DNA from: Ophiodon elongatus
Lineage: Eukaryota > Chordata > Actinopteri > Perciformes > Hexagrammidae
Assembly: GCA_016806645.1 (NCBI GenBank)
Contig: JACSYO010000098.1
Coordinates: 372,001-436,000 of the forward strand
Length of the DNA: 64,000 bases
Reading direction: 5' to 3'
In this document: one piece after another, positions 1 through 10,200 of the stretch
Layout of the letters: every line of letters starts with the position of its first letter
Numbering within the stretch: the stretch's first letter is position 1
The notes under the pieces: generated by a model
Told to the model about the DNA's origin: nothing
Database searches by the model: none
Seen by the model: the letters and a program-made list of their open reading frames with translations, nothing else
Position numbers and translations under genes: made by a program

Positions 1-383
1 AGTTCAGAGAGAGCAGTGCCGTGAATCATGCTTCACTGCCTGGTAATGACACATTGACTTATTGAAGTCTTGGCCTGTCTTGCCCCAATGATTACAACAG
101 CCTGGAGCAGTACCTCTGAAACTGTCTCAACCACCCTTTATCCCAAAATCCCGGAGACAAAACTTCTGGCTGTCCCCAACCAGTGTTCCACGTCTCATAC
201 GAGGCTGAATCCAACACCAGTAAGCACCAAGGACGTTTACACCTATCAGTGGCTTACCAGCCCTGACCAAAGTAAGATTGTAATGCAGAATAATTTGGGT
301 TATTGTAAACATATCCTACAAATATTGACCTTTAAGACATAATCAGCCACATTAAAAGAAAAACGGTGATATCTTTACACAGC
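1..383. other. Left edge, no gene recognised
   Basis: Nothing coding could be supported here. Short open frames exist but show no family resemblance. The segment runs directly into the LINE fragment and may include decayed LINE sequence, but no reverse-transcriptase motif is readable before about 384. Confidence 0.5.
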
Positions 384-1325
384 AATCATTACTCTGCACT
401 CAAGTGGTTTCAGTCCTACCTTTCTGGCAGAACTGAATATGTCTCACTGGGAAGATGCAAGTCCGAACTACTTCCTGTCTCCTGTGGTGTTTCGCAAGGG
501 TCAGTCCTTGGCCCCATCCTCTTCATTATTTACATGCTCCCCCTCGGTCGTATCATCAGCAGACATAAGATGTCCTTCCACTGTTATGCTGATGACACAC
601 AGCTCTACATAAAAACTGCCCCAAGCCCCTGTGCAGCCATGTCATGTCTCACCGCCTGTCTTGGGGAGATAAAGGCATGGATGAGCAACAACTTTGTACA
701 GTTAAACAGTAACAAAACTACAATTCATTCAAAACAGAGCTGCCAGGATCCTGATGAGAGTCCGGAAATATGAGCACATAACACCCATCCTACACTCACT
801 ACACTGGCTCCCTGTCTCATTCCGGATTGACTACAAAGTCCTACTACTCACCCATAAATGCATAAACGGACATGCACCTCCCTACCTACAAGAACTCATC
901 ACTCCCCAAACCTCCACCCGCACCCTCAGGTCCACAAACAGATCGCTCCTTCGGGTCCCCAACACCAAGCTCCACACCATGGGTGACCGGGCCTTTTGCT
1001 CGGCAGCACCGTGCCTTTGGAACAGTCTCCCTGAACACATAAGGGCAACACAGACACTGGACTCTTTTAAGACTGACCTAAAAACCTTTTTATTCAGGAA
1101 GGCGTTTTTTTACTCTGTGTTAAATCTGTCAGATATTTCTTTCTTTATTATAGTCTGTTTTAACTATGTTTTTAACTATAGTCTGTTTTAACTATGTTTT
1201 TAAATATAGTCTGTTTTTAACTATGTTTTAACTATGTACTATGTACTGGCTCTGTGCACTCTGAGATTCTTATGAATGAAAAGTGCGTTACAAATTAAAT
1301 TTATTATTATTATTATTTTAGATCA
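384..1325 (+). mobile_element. L2-like LINE fragment, internally deleted
   Basis: The first part encodes reverse-transcriptase palm sequence: a GVSQGSVLGPILF block followed by the catalytic YADD box (CYADDTQLY). The frame then runs WMSNNFVQLNSNKT and stops matching. Near 740 a second frame resumes with RILMRVRKYEHITPILHSLH and continues to WNSLPEHIR and the FKTDLKTFLFRKAF region, typical of the C-terminus of vertebrate L2/Maui-type elements. About 100 residues normally lying between these blocks are missing and the two parts are in different frames, so the copy is dead. The 3' end carries an ATT-repeat tail (about 1298-1318). The endonuclease and most of the 5' half are absent. Clade assignment rests on remembered protein patterns. 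Confidence 0.85.
1148..1235 (+). repeat. Short tandem repeat in the LINE 3' region
   Basis: A unit of roughly 25-27 bp built from TATAGTCTG, TTTTAACTATG and TTTTTAA is repeated about three to four times with small length differences. It lies between the end of the LINE coding remnant and its ATT tail, and probably grew by replication slippage in that 3' untranslated segment. Confidence 0.6.
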
Positions 1326-1561
1326 GGAAATCAACTGTTTTTGAGTTACAATGACTAAAACATGTCTGCGTGGAGTAGGTTCAGACTCCAGCCTGCGTTC
1401 TAAAGGAAGCCCTTCCATTCATATTTATAGTCTGTTCTCCCTTTCTACACATAAGCTCAGATAAAAGGGGAGAAAGAACGAGTCTCTCTGACTGGCAGAG
1501 CACCAGTACCTCTCCGTCTCTCTCTCTCTTCCCTCTAATCCTGTCTCTTATTCATTCCCAG

Positions 1562-1838
1562 GCTGTTCCTGACAAAGCACAGAGGGAACGCACATCACTG
1601 GGAATTCCTTCATGAACAGACTGAGAGGGTGGATAATTCCTTTGACACTGACGGGACAGCAGCGTGCAGAGCCCCAGACGTGCTCGATGAAAACATAGAA
1701 GCACCGGACGCCGACACGCCACCTCTGAAGGAAAGCCACTTCCTGTCCTCTCTGCGGCCGCCACTGGGTGCAGCAGGCCTGTTTGAAGCTGCCTCTGGCT
1801 GCAGGTCTGGGTCGGCTGATGTTGTGTCTGGGATTTAG
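1562..1838 (+). CDS. Possible terminal coding exon of an unidentified plus-strand gene
   Basis: A long pyrimidine tract (about 1510-1560) ends in a good acceptor (TTCATTCCCAG at 1561). From 1562 a frame stays open for 91 codons after one leading base and ends in TAG at 1836-1838. The predicted peptide is acidic in the middle (DVLDENIEAPDADTPP) and ends ADVVSGI. A possible ATTAAA polyadenylation signal follows near 1990. If real, this is the last exon of a gene whose earlier exons lie left of the window, with the L2 fragment in its last intron. I do not recognise the protein, and an open frame of this length can arise by chance. Confidence 0.25.
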
Positions 1839-4656
1839 TCAAGGTCTGTTTGGGTCGGTGGACTCTTTTACCCTGCCTTCTCCATTTGTATTGTGTTAGA
1901 TGGGACTGGGGCCCTCTCTAATCCTGCGAGGAGCGAGGGGCCACTTTCCAGTCTATCGATCCCTCACTTCATCAGGTCCCCTAACAGCCATTAAAAGATG
2001 TTAATCTAGCGTGTGCCTCGGTCTGGATCGATCGTGGACAAAAGCACTGTTGGAAGCTGTCTGGACATTAACTCTCACATTTGCTTTATGCTCTACCTGT
2101 ACGCCATTATCCTCATGATAAAGATACTGCAACAGCTGTTCCTTGGAGATACCAACAAGGGTATATATAAAATACATATGAAAATAATATTAACTGGACT
2201 ATATTCACAAAAAGTATAAAACATACTGCCTCTGTACCTTATGAATTAAAAACTAAACACCACAAAATTGTGAGGAAAATGTCTTTAATCTTTGATTTTT
2301 GTGTTGCTGGAAAAAAAAAGGAATAATAATCTATGATTTTGGCACAAAATCAAGCAATAAAGTGGTTTTCGTCAGAATATTTTCTTTTTAATTCATGAAG
2401 TACACAGTTAAGATGCGGGTGAATAAAATCCATTTAATCTTATTTTCATATTTGTATATGCCCTTGTCAACAACACATTTTATACTTCAAGTGAATATAA
2501 TCCATTACTGTCCCGTCACTGGAGGTAGGCTATGCCCTCAGCTGTGTGGTCACTAGCAGCTATAAGTAGTGTGTGAGGAGTAAGCAGGCAGTCAGAGGCA
2601 GTAGAAAACAGGTAGAAAAGGTGGAATGAGAGAGTGGGAGTCACAGCAACCATGAGAGGTCCTTGATCATGCAGCGTAACGGGGCACCCAAAAAAATTAT
2701 GCAGTTTACTGCAGCAGAATGCAAGATTAGCCATGGATAAACACAGAGGTGCACACCCACCCAGTCACAGACGCAGAGACTCACAGTCACACACACCCTA
2801 ACCTCTACTCAGGCTTTCGCCTGGCGGGGATAATAAAGCCAATGCTTTGCACTTTGTGTACGTGCATGTTTGCAAGTCTACACAATTGCACAACTTTTTG
2901 TGACACACAAAAGCAAGTTCAATTTCTATATTAGTAGGGCTTTGTAGTGTTGCCAAAATTATTCATAAAAATGGAACAGCCTGGTCTCCTAAGAATTACG
3001 TTCTCATACAATGAAACATCGTTGTCAATTATGTTTTGAGGGATTACGTTACACAAATACTTTTCTCATAATGTGTCTCGTGTGAAACCAAAAGTCAACG
3101 TTGTCTTCTTTAAATTCACGTCCATAACTTAAATAATTTATAACATAACAAAAGTAGGCTACTTATTGTAAGCTAAACCATGACGTTAAGTAAATCCAAC
3201 CAAGTAGTTTTGTTGCCTTAAAATAACCAAGCATTGTTTTTCTTTTTTTCTCTATTTAACATTTACCACACTTTTAAAACTGCTTATGTTATCCGGGAGA
3301 AACACGCTCAAAAAGTAATTGAGAATATAGTTTAGTTGTAAGGGAACATGATGTTGTAGGAGACAGGGTTGAATGGGGATAACAGCCCTTTCAGACAGTC
3401 TCCCCTTGGAGGCATCTGTGGTGCACTAATCAGTGCACAAGAAAAGTCATGAAGTAGTGAAAAATAAAACACAGAGAGATATTAAAAAATACACACCTAT
3501 ATACACACACACACACACCTCCAAACACCTGGCCAATCACTGTATATGACTGTCAGATGGTCTGTTTTGGATTGTTCCAAGAATTGTCTGCGTCAACCCG
3601 TCTGATTTTGCCATCAGCTGCTAAAAGATCTATGTAGCACTTTGTTTGAAGCATCCTGAGGCCTTGAGAATATATAGTGTGTAGTGTGAGTTAAATGTTA
3701 TTTTCATCTCACGCTGTAGCGAATGTTTCTGTTCATGTCATAAATAGCCTGTGGGCAGAGCTCTGAGACGCAGACTCAGACGGGGCTTGCCAGGACTGTT
3801 TGAAGTAAGGAAAGGGGTCACTGAGTGTTTTATCTGGGGACACAACGATTTGATGCTCGCAGACCTTTCAAGGGTCTTTTTTTAAAACACAGATAAGGGG
3901 ATTGGCAAGTGGCTGGAGAGGAGCAGTCAAAACAAGCCCTGGAACAGAAAACCTCACTAGACACCCGACTGAACTCTGGAATACTTTATTTCCACCAAAC
4001 CTGCTTTTTTAATTAATTTTCTCAGTCGGGTTTCTTGACATTAACCTCTTCTTTCTCTATATAACAGTGTCCGGCGTGTATTATCCAGAATTTGACAGTG
4101 GACATGCTCTTCTGTACTGGTCATCATTCAAAATACGCTTCTCCATTAAAGGAAGCGCACATTTGCTTTCAGAGCACTAATGTGTGAAGATTGCTCTATC
4201 AGTCGGCACTATCAGCAGGTCCTCCAGTAGAGGAAGGGTAAGGTCTCTCGGTTTTAAAATGGATTAAGACAGGAGACGAGTAAGCATGCCAAGTGACTTA
4301 TGTCAAGTGGACATCCTTATCTAGGAAAGATGAGGTGGCTCTCTCTTGCAATGGCTCCAGTGCTCTCAAGGCAGCCAGGCAGAGAGCAGGCTACCGCGGC
4401 TTCTGTCAGGGAGGCTAGCTGCTCGGATTTCAGAAGAAGTTTCTAGAATTGAGAATTAAAACCTCAAGACCAGCGGGTACTGTAGATTAGGCAGGGTAGT
4501 GTAGCCCAGATCAGGTCTTCTGCAAGGTGGTTTAGGATGTCAGCAAGTCTTACAGGGTAGGAGTTTGGGAGGAGGAGAAGTGGATCAGTCCAGAGCAGAC
4601 TGCTCTACTCCAAGCAGCTCGTTCTTCCTCGAGGCAGCCGACAGCCACAGGCCACC
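1839..4656. other. Intergenic region upstream of the connexin gene
   Basis: No coding exon is recognised. A short CA run lies near 3502-3520. The stretch at about 2975-3240 (starting GGTCTCCTAAGAATTACG) looks like a dispersed teleost repeat I have seen before, but no element boundaries are clear. The last few hundred bases must contain connexin 5' UTR and perhaps promoter. Connexins usually have a separate non-coding first exon, which I could not place. Confidence 0.5.
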
Positions 4657-5862
4657 ATGACGGAGTGGACCCTGCTCAAACGACTCCTGGATGCTGTCCA
4701 CCAGCACTCCACCATGATTGGACGCCTGTGGCTCACCGTCATGGTCATTTTCCGGCTGCTCATCGTTGCTGTGGCGACTGAGGACGTGTACACCGACGAG
4801 CAGGAGATGTTCGTGTGCAACACGCTGCAGCCGGGATGCTCCACCGTCTGCTATGACGCGTTCGCGCCCATCTCGCAACCTCGCTTCTGGGTTTTCCACA
4901 TCATCAGCGTCTCCACGCCATCCCTCTGCTTCATCATCTACACGTGGCACAACCTGTCCAAGCTGCCTCACAATACCACCCAGAGGCAACAGCAGGGACT
5001 AGGAGGTATCACAGGGCAGGGAGGCCTCGATGTAGGGCAAGGCAGTGGACGAGAGGTGTACGATCGAAGCTGCGACTCGGACAGTTGCTCCATCCGCTCC
5101 CATAAGCATCTGGGTCACAGCCTGGCGGATGTGCTGGAGGGCGTCACCGCTCAGACCCTCCTGAAGGGAGACCCCAACAACATGGTGTCCTTGAGCCACG
5201 CCCGAGGTTACACCGTCAAAGAGGGGAGCGCAGAGGGTCACGTGGTCTCTGAAGGGGTTTTGTCAAAATGTTACATCTTCCATGTGTGTTTACGGGCTGT
5301 TCTGGAGGTGGGCTTTGTCACGGCCCAGTGGAAGCTGTTTGGCTTCCAGGTACCTGTCCATTTCCTTTGTACCTCGGCCCCGTGCAGCCAGCCGGTGGAC
5401 TGCTACGTCTCCAGGCCCACGGAGAAGACCATCTTCTTGCTCTTCATGTTTTGTGTGGGGATTTTCTGTATCCTGCTCAACCTGCTAGAGCTCAACCACC
5501 TGGGCTGGAAGAAGATCAGGCAGGCTGTGAGGCTGAGGGAGAGGGCGTCCTGGGCCGGTTGTCCAGGTATAAGGGGGGGGTATGAAACCTTCCCTTCAGA
5601 CAGCCCCTCTCTCACATCTTCTTTGGGCTACAGGGACGTGACCAGCACCACTTCCCTGCCCACTTTGGACCTGGTGGTGGGTCACCAGCCTGACTGGACC
5701 TGTGCTGTGAACATTGGCAGGATGAGGGAACCTGAGGAGGTCAGAGAGACTAAACCAGAGCAACCAAAGACACAGGACTCCCATAAAGGAGAGAGGCAGC
5801 CTCTGAAGAGCAAGAGAGCGATCAGAGAGTCTAAACAGAGAAGTGCTGAGGTCTGGATATAG
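4657..5862 (+). CDS. Connexin (gap-junction protein), delta-group-like
   Basis: This 401-residue protein is a gap-junction channel subunit. Six subunits form a hemichannel in the plasma membrane that docks with one on the neighbouring cell. Topology follows the family: a cytoplasmic N-terminus (MTEWTLLKRLLD), TM1 about 21-41, extracellular loop 1 with C54-x6-C61-x3-C65, TM2 about 77-97, a long cytoplasmic loop (about 98-204), TM3 about 205-228, loop 2 with C238-x4-C243-x5-C249 followed by SRPTEKT, TM4 about 257-279, and a tail of about 117 residues. The start ATG sits in a strong context (GCCACCATGA). The N-terminus resembles Cx36 (GJD2), while the CYDAFAPIS segment is closer to GJD4, so the exact delta member (for example a Cx36.7/gjd6-like or gjd4-like gene) is left open. 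The frame is uninterrupted, unlike Cx36, whose coding intron falls near codon 24. The protein ends EVWI, which fits a class II PDZ ligand. Confidence 0.95.
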   Translation: MTEWTLLKRLLDAVHQHSTMIGRLWLTVMVIFRLLIVAVATEDVYTDEQEMFVCNTLQPGCSTVCYDAFAPISQPRFWVFHIISVSTPSLCFIIYTWHNLSKLPHNTTQRQQQGLGGITGQGGLDVGQGSGREVYDRSCDSDSCSIRSHKHLGHSLADVLEGVTAQTLLKGDPNNMVSLSHARGYTVKEGSAEGHVVSEGVLSKCYIFHVCLRAVLEVGFVTAQWKLFGFQVPVHFLCTSAPCSQPVDCYVSRPTEKTIFLLFMFCVGIFCILLNLLELNHLGWKKIRQAVRLRERASWAGCPGIRGGYETFPSDSPSLTSSLGYRDVTSTTSLPTLDLVVGHQPDWTCAVNIGRMREPEEVRETKPEQPKTQDSHKGERQPLKSKRAIRESKQRSAEVWI

Positions 5863-6261
5863 TCCACGACCATTGCTGCTTTTGTTAGTTTGACTCGTGG
5901 ATCTCACTTTGAAATTGAAAGGGTCCCCAGCAAAATGTAATAGTTTACAGGATCGGGTCATCCAAATTACAACTTAAACTTTTTGTTTAATTTAGATAGT
6001 TTACGATCAGAGATTTTTACTTCCATCGAAATACACAATGCAATTTGTAACGTTCACAGCACAGATAAATTACATTTAAACAATTCAACAGTGACATCTT
6101 TAAAAAAAATAAAAATAGGCTCAATCAATCAGGATATTTCACAGACTACTTTCAACAGTTGTATAGGGGCTATTTCTTCATCACAAAGTAGTTCCAATTA
6201 AAACTGTCCATAGGCCGTATTAAAAAGAGCCAGGACATCTTTGTGAAATACACATATGATG

Positions 6262-6267
6262 AATAAA
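6262..6267 (+). terminator. Candidate connexin polyadenylation signal
   Basis: An AATAAA hexamer lies about 400 bp after the connexin stop codon. Another hexamer lies near 6108 within an A-rich run. Either could end a short 3' UTR. This is inferred from position only. Confidence 0.35.
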
Positions 6268-7157
6268 AAAAGAAGATGTAACAGAATTATTTAGTTTTTT
6301 TAGGTTTGAGGCAGTCTAACCCTGCAGTTAATCATACCTTCATGAAAAGTTAGAATGTTCAGGTTTTGAGAAATTTATTGATTCAACTTTATGGTCACAT
6401 AGGTGGCTGGACTGTATAGCATTACACTAATGCTTGTTTTGTAATTTTGGTGAACTAATCCTTTACTTCACCATAGACCAGCAGACCAGAGATCCTCCAG
6501 GTTAAACTTATGCTATCTATCTTTGTGATCTTCATTGTGTGAACAAATGTCTCTTAGGCTACCAAAATGCTCTTGCCAAGAAACATTGGTTTGAATGCCG
6601 TTGCTGGGAGTCTTAAAGCCTGAAGACATTCAAATGGGTTATTTAATAGTGTTTCCAGTACCATGTAACTGTTAACCATATGTGAGTTTTGGATACTATA
6701 ATGGACACAAAATCCATGTGGATGTGCTATGTGTTCACTATGCACAGGGACAATTCATGACAGGGTGTAAACATATACATATACATAAATAAATATGATC
6801 ACTGATGAGAGGGTTGCTTATTTAAGGCAGTGACCACAACCTAATTGTAACACAAAACAACATCTACTTGTTTCCCCTCATTATCACAGGTTGCATGACT
6901 TGAGTCATATTTAGACTGTTTCCTTTGGATAGCTCTCAGAGGCATAGAGGTAAAATTATAGAGTATTAAGTTACACAGTAAGAAAATGGCAAATATTAAA
7001 GAAAAGTACAATGAATAAATATATCCGCCGTCATTTGACCAGTACAAAAGAAAATGGTGAATGTTGTTAGTTGTTATGGCGACAACATACGTCAGTGTGA
7101 AGTGAGGTCGCAGCTTGCCGGGGAGTGAAGCGGGCCACCAGCCCTCTGTTGGGCTCA

Positions 7158-7287
7158 TTTTCTGTAACCAGTGTAGCATTAAAGCACGGTGGAATTAGCA
7201 AGCTAGCTAATTAGCCAGCTGTTCGCTGATTAGACTAACTAACCTGCTAATTCCACCGTGCTTTAATGCTATACAGGTTACAGAAAA
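7158..7287. repeat. Large hairpin-forming inverted repeat
   Basis: The left arm (7158-7200) begins TTTTCTGTAACC and ends GGAATTAGCA. The right arm (7245-7287) is its near-perfect reverse complement, with only a few mismatches in about 43 bp. The 44-bp centre is itself imperfectly complementary, so the whole 130 bp could fold into one stem. This is the form of a fold-back MITE. No target-site duplication is obvious. Confidence 0.75.
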
Positions 7288-10200
7288 TAAGCAGAACAAA
7301 GTTGCCACTCATCTTGTGATAGCAATGTGCTTTCCTGTGTTTTGTAACGTTACTACTTCGCTGCTCGATTTAGTCGTTACTGCAAAACCTCAGTGAGTCC
7401 ACAAATGGGGATGTCCATTCTACTCCTATTCTTTTTCTGTGGGTCCAACACTGATGCTGGGGGATAAGGTCTGGCTAACGTCCTGTGTCCCAGTTCATCC
7501 CAAAGTTGTTGGATAGGGAGGAGGTCAGGGCTCCGTGCACGCTAGCTCTTCCACACCAAACTGGGGAAGTCATTTATCATTGCAGCTGGTTTTGTGTACA
7601 GAACTGGACTGTTGACACAAAGTAAGAGGCACACTATAGCCTAAAATATCGTTGTGTGCTTTAATATCAATAGTCCCAATGCATCGGGACTACAAAGGAC
7701 TTGAAAAACAGCCACACAACAAGAGGTACACAAACGTAGATTCATTTTGGTCATATAGTGACTCAGCTCACAAACAAACACACATGCGAATGGTGGCTCC
7801 ATATTTGCTTGTCTTTATTTATGCAATATATTTATTAATATATTCAATTTACAACATCTATAAAAACACCTTTTGCATAAATTATGCTACTGAAAGAAAC
7901 TAAACACAGAGCTGTGCAGCCAGTTTGCTTTGCCTTGTAGTTGGTTGTAAAATGAAGACTGAGGAGAATACTGCAAAGGCAAACAGAGGTACAGTGTAGA
8001 GAGATCTGGTTTTAGTGTATCAAAAGTCAAACATTCATACTGTGGGGCTAACGGCAAAAACATAAACGTGAACTAGGCTAACCTTGTTTTCAGTCTTAAA
8101 TCAAACACTTTGGGAATGGAAGGTTAATACGGATGGTTCCACTTGTTTCATGATGATTGCGTTTAGAACTATTTGTTAAATTTCAGTCTTCTTCCCTGTT
8201 GTTTACCTGGAGACTGAATGCAGAATTAAACCTTCTGATGGACATTACTGTGATGTATTTTGTTGTACTGTGTTGCAGATGGCACCCTGTGCTAAGAGCT
8301 CCCCAGTAAATCCATAATGTCAATCCTTCGGGGAAAAAGTAACATGCAAAATCTTGAACATCTAGGCAATTGCAAGCTAACAGTAAGTATCCATACATTT
8401 TCTTTATTTCTTTCTCTATTGTATATGAAATTGAGTTGGTCCATAACACATTAAAAAGATGAAACTTAATGAATCCATCAAGTACATATTGGGACAAATA
8501 CCCAATTAGAACACACTTCTAGAGGGAAAAAAAGTTTCTCATTGCAATGAGAATAATTTGAAGTCCCGTAAAATCTGGAAAAAAAAGCTGGTATTCATAT
8601 ATAATGGTCATATAAATAAAGGCTGGTCACTAAGAAAGGCAGCTAAACATGAACTGTTTTTTTAAATTACCTGTAATCTGATAGCAGAACTGGTAAATTC
8701 AGTGTAATATACATTTCCACAGCATTAATTCCATCAGTAAAAAATCAGAATGTTGTCATACTCACTCAAAAATACTTCTGCTTTGCCCTTCTTAAAGTTA
8801 TAAAACTCAACATTTCCTGCAAATGTATCATACTAAAAGCTGACCAGGAAGAGAATTTATTATTTTTTTCTTTATCTAATATCCTTCAGGTTAGTGAAGG
8901 AAAACCATATTCCTGTTAGAGATGAGAAACCAGCCCAATCCATTCTAACCGTAAGTCGTTTTGTTGCCTACACTTAACCAAATATTTCACACTTTAACCA
9001 CATGGGATTGTGCCTTTCTGCAAGTGTGATACAAAGCTGATATAAAACGTATTCATGAAACAATTTTTGCTTTAGAAATGTTGTCATCCAACTTATCCGT
9101 GGTTTGCAGAAACGTACAACGCCAACATTGTTTCTGGTGCTGGTGAGCGTGACCTGACTGTACAGACTGGATTAGTGCTGTGGCAATGCTATGGATTTTA
9201 TCCAGACAGTTTGCATCAAAATCAAAATAAAACAGGAGCAGATCAGAAAAGAAGGGGTAAAATAAGGTCAAATTAAAATAAAGTTTCAAATAAATAAATC
9301 TACAGTTGAGGTAAATAAAGGCCTTGGCCTCTCTTTGAGAATTTACGGTAATCCGTCTCTTGCCCCCTATCGTCTGGTGGCTGAATGCTCTGAAGGCTAC
9401 CAAGGTGCTTTACCTACTCACACCCTGTTGGGACCTCCTCAATAAACAAGTTCATCAGCATGGCCACACAGTACCTGCAGGCCTTCACTTATACTACCGT
9501 TTATCACAAGCTCATCAAGAGAGCTGGAAGGACTTTCACAAGGAACAGGATCATCTACTTCACTGGATTGGATCATTTTTCCAATCTAGATAACAATAAT
9601 TGAGATGGTGGATTCAATATAGTACAGTCCAAAGAACATCTGTGGTACAAATCTAAGTAACTATCACTTTGACGTCACATATATCTCTGATATGGCAGTG
9701 ATTCTAACCTTGGTGTGAATAACACAAAGTGCAACGCTGAAGAAAAAGAGAAACAAAATATATAATAAAAGAAAAAGGTGCATGTCTATAAACATATGTG
9801 GTAGGTAGATTCTAAAGCTTCAGTGCAATACAGACGACATTTCAAAAAGCACTTTCAGTCGGTTTCAGTGTGACAAGGCATTCATCCTTATCTGACAAAG
9901 AGTGGGCGCTATGGTCCTTACATTATGTCACAATAAGTCAGAGCATGTAAACACACGTGTTCTGGACGACACTTAAGAGCACAGCAGGCAACACAGGCAA
10001 AGTCAGTTTGGGGGGGAAATGTAGAGTTACAACACACAGGTGGAGTCTAACAGAATAGTCATTTACACCACCTACTGTCTACCAGTGGACTGTGAACACT
10101 GGTAACTTGAACTCTGCCAGATAGGTGGGATCACTGTCCAAGAGCTGTGGCTTACGAGGTTCACACATTCATAAAAGCATGTCTGAAAATAAATGGAATG

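Noticed and set aside
1552..1842. Minus-strand open frames opposite the candidate exon at 1562-1838
   Set aside because: They look like shadows of the plus-strand frame and have no splice sites or domain resemblance.
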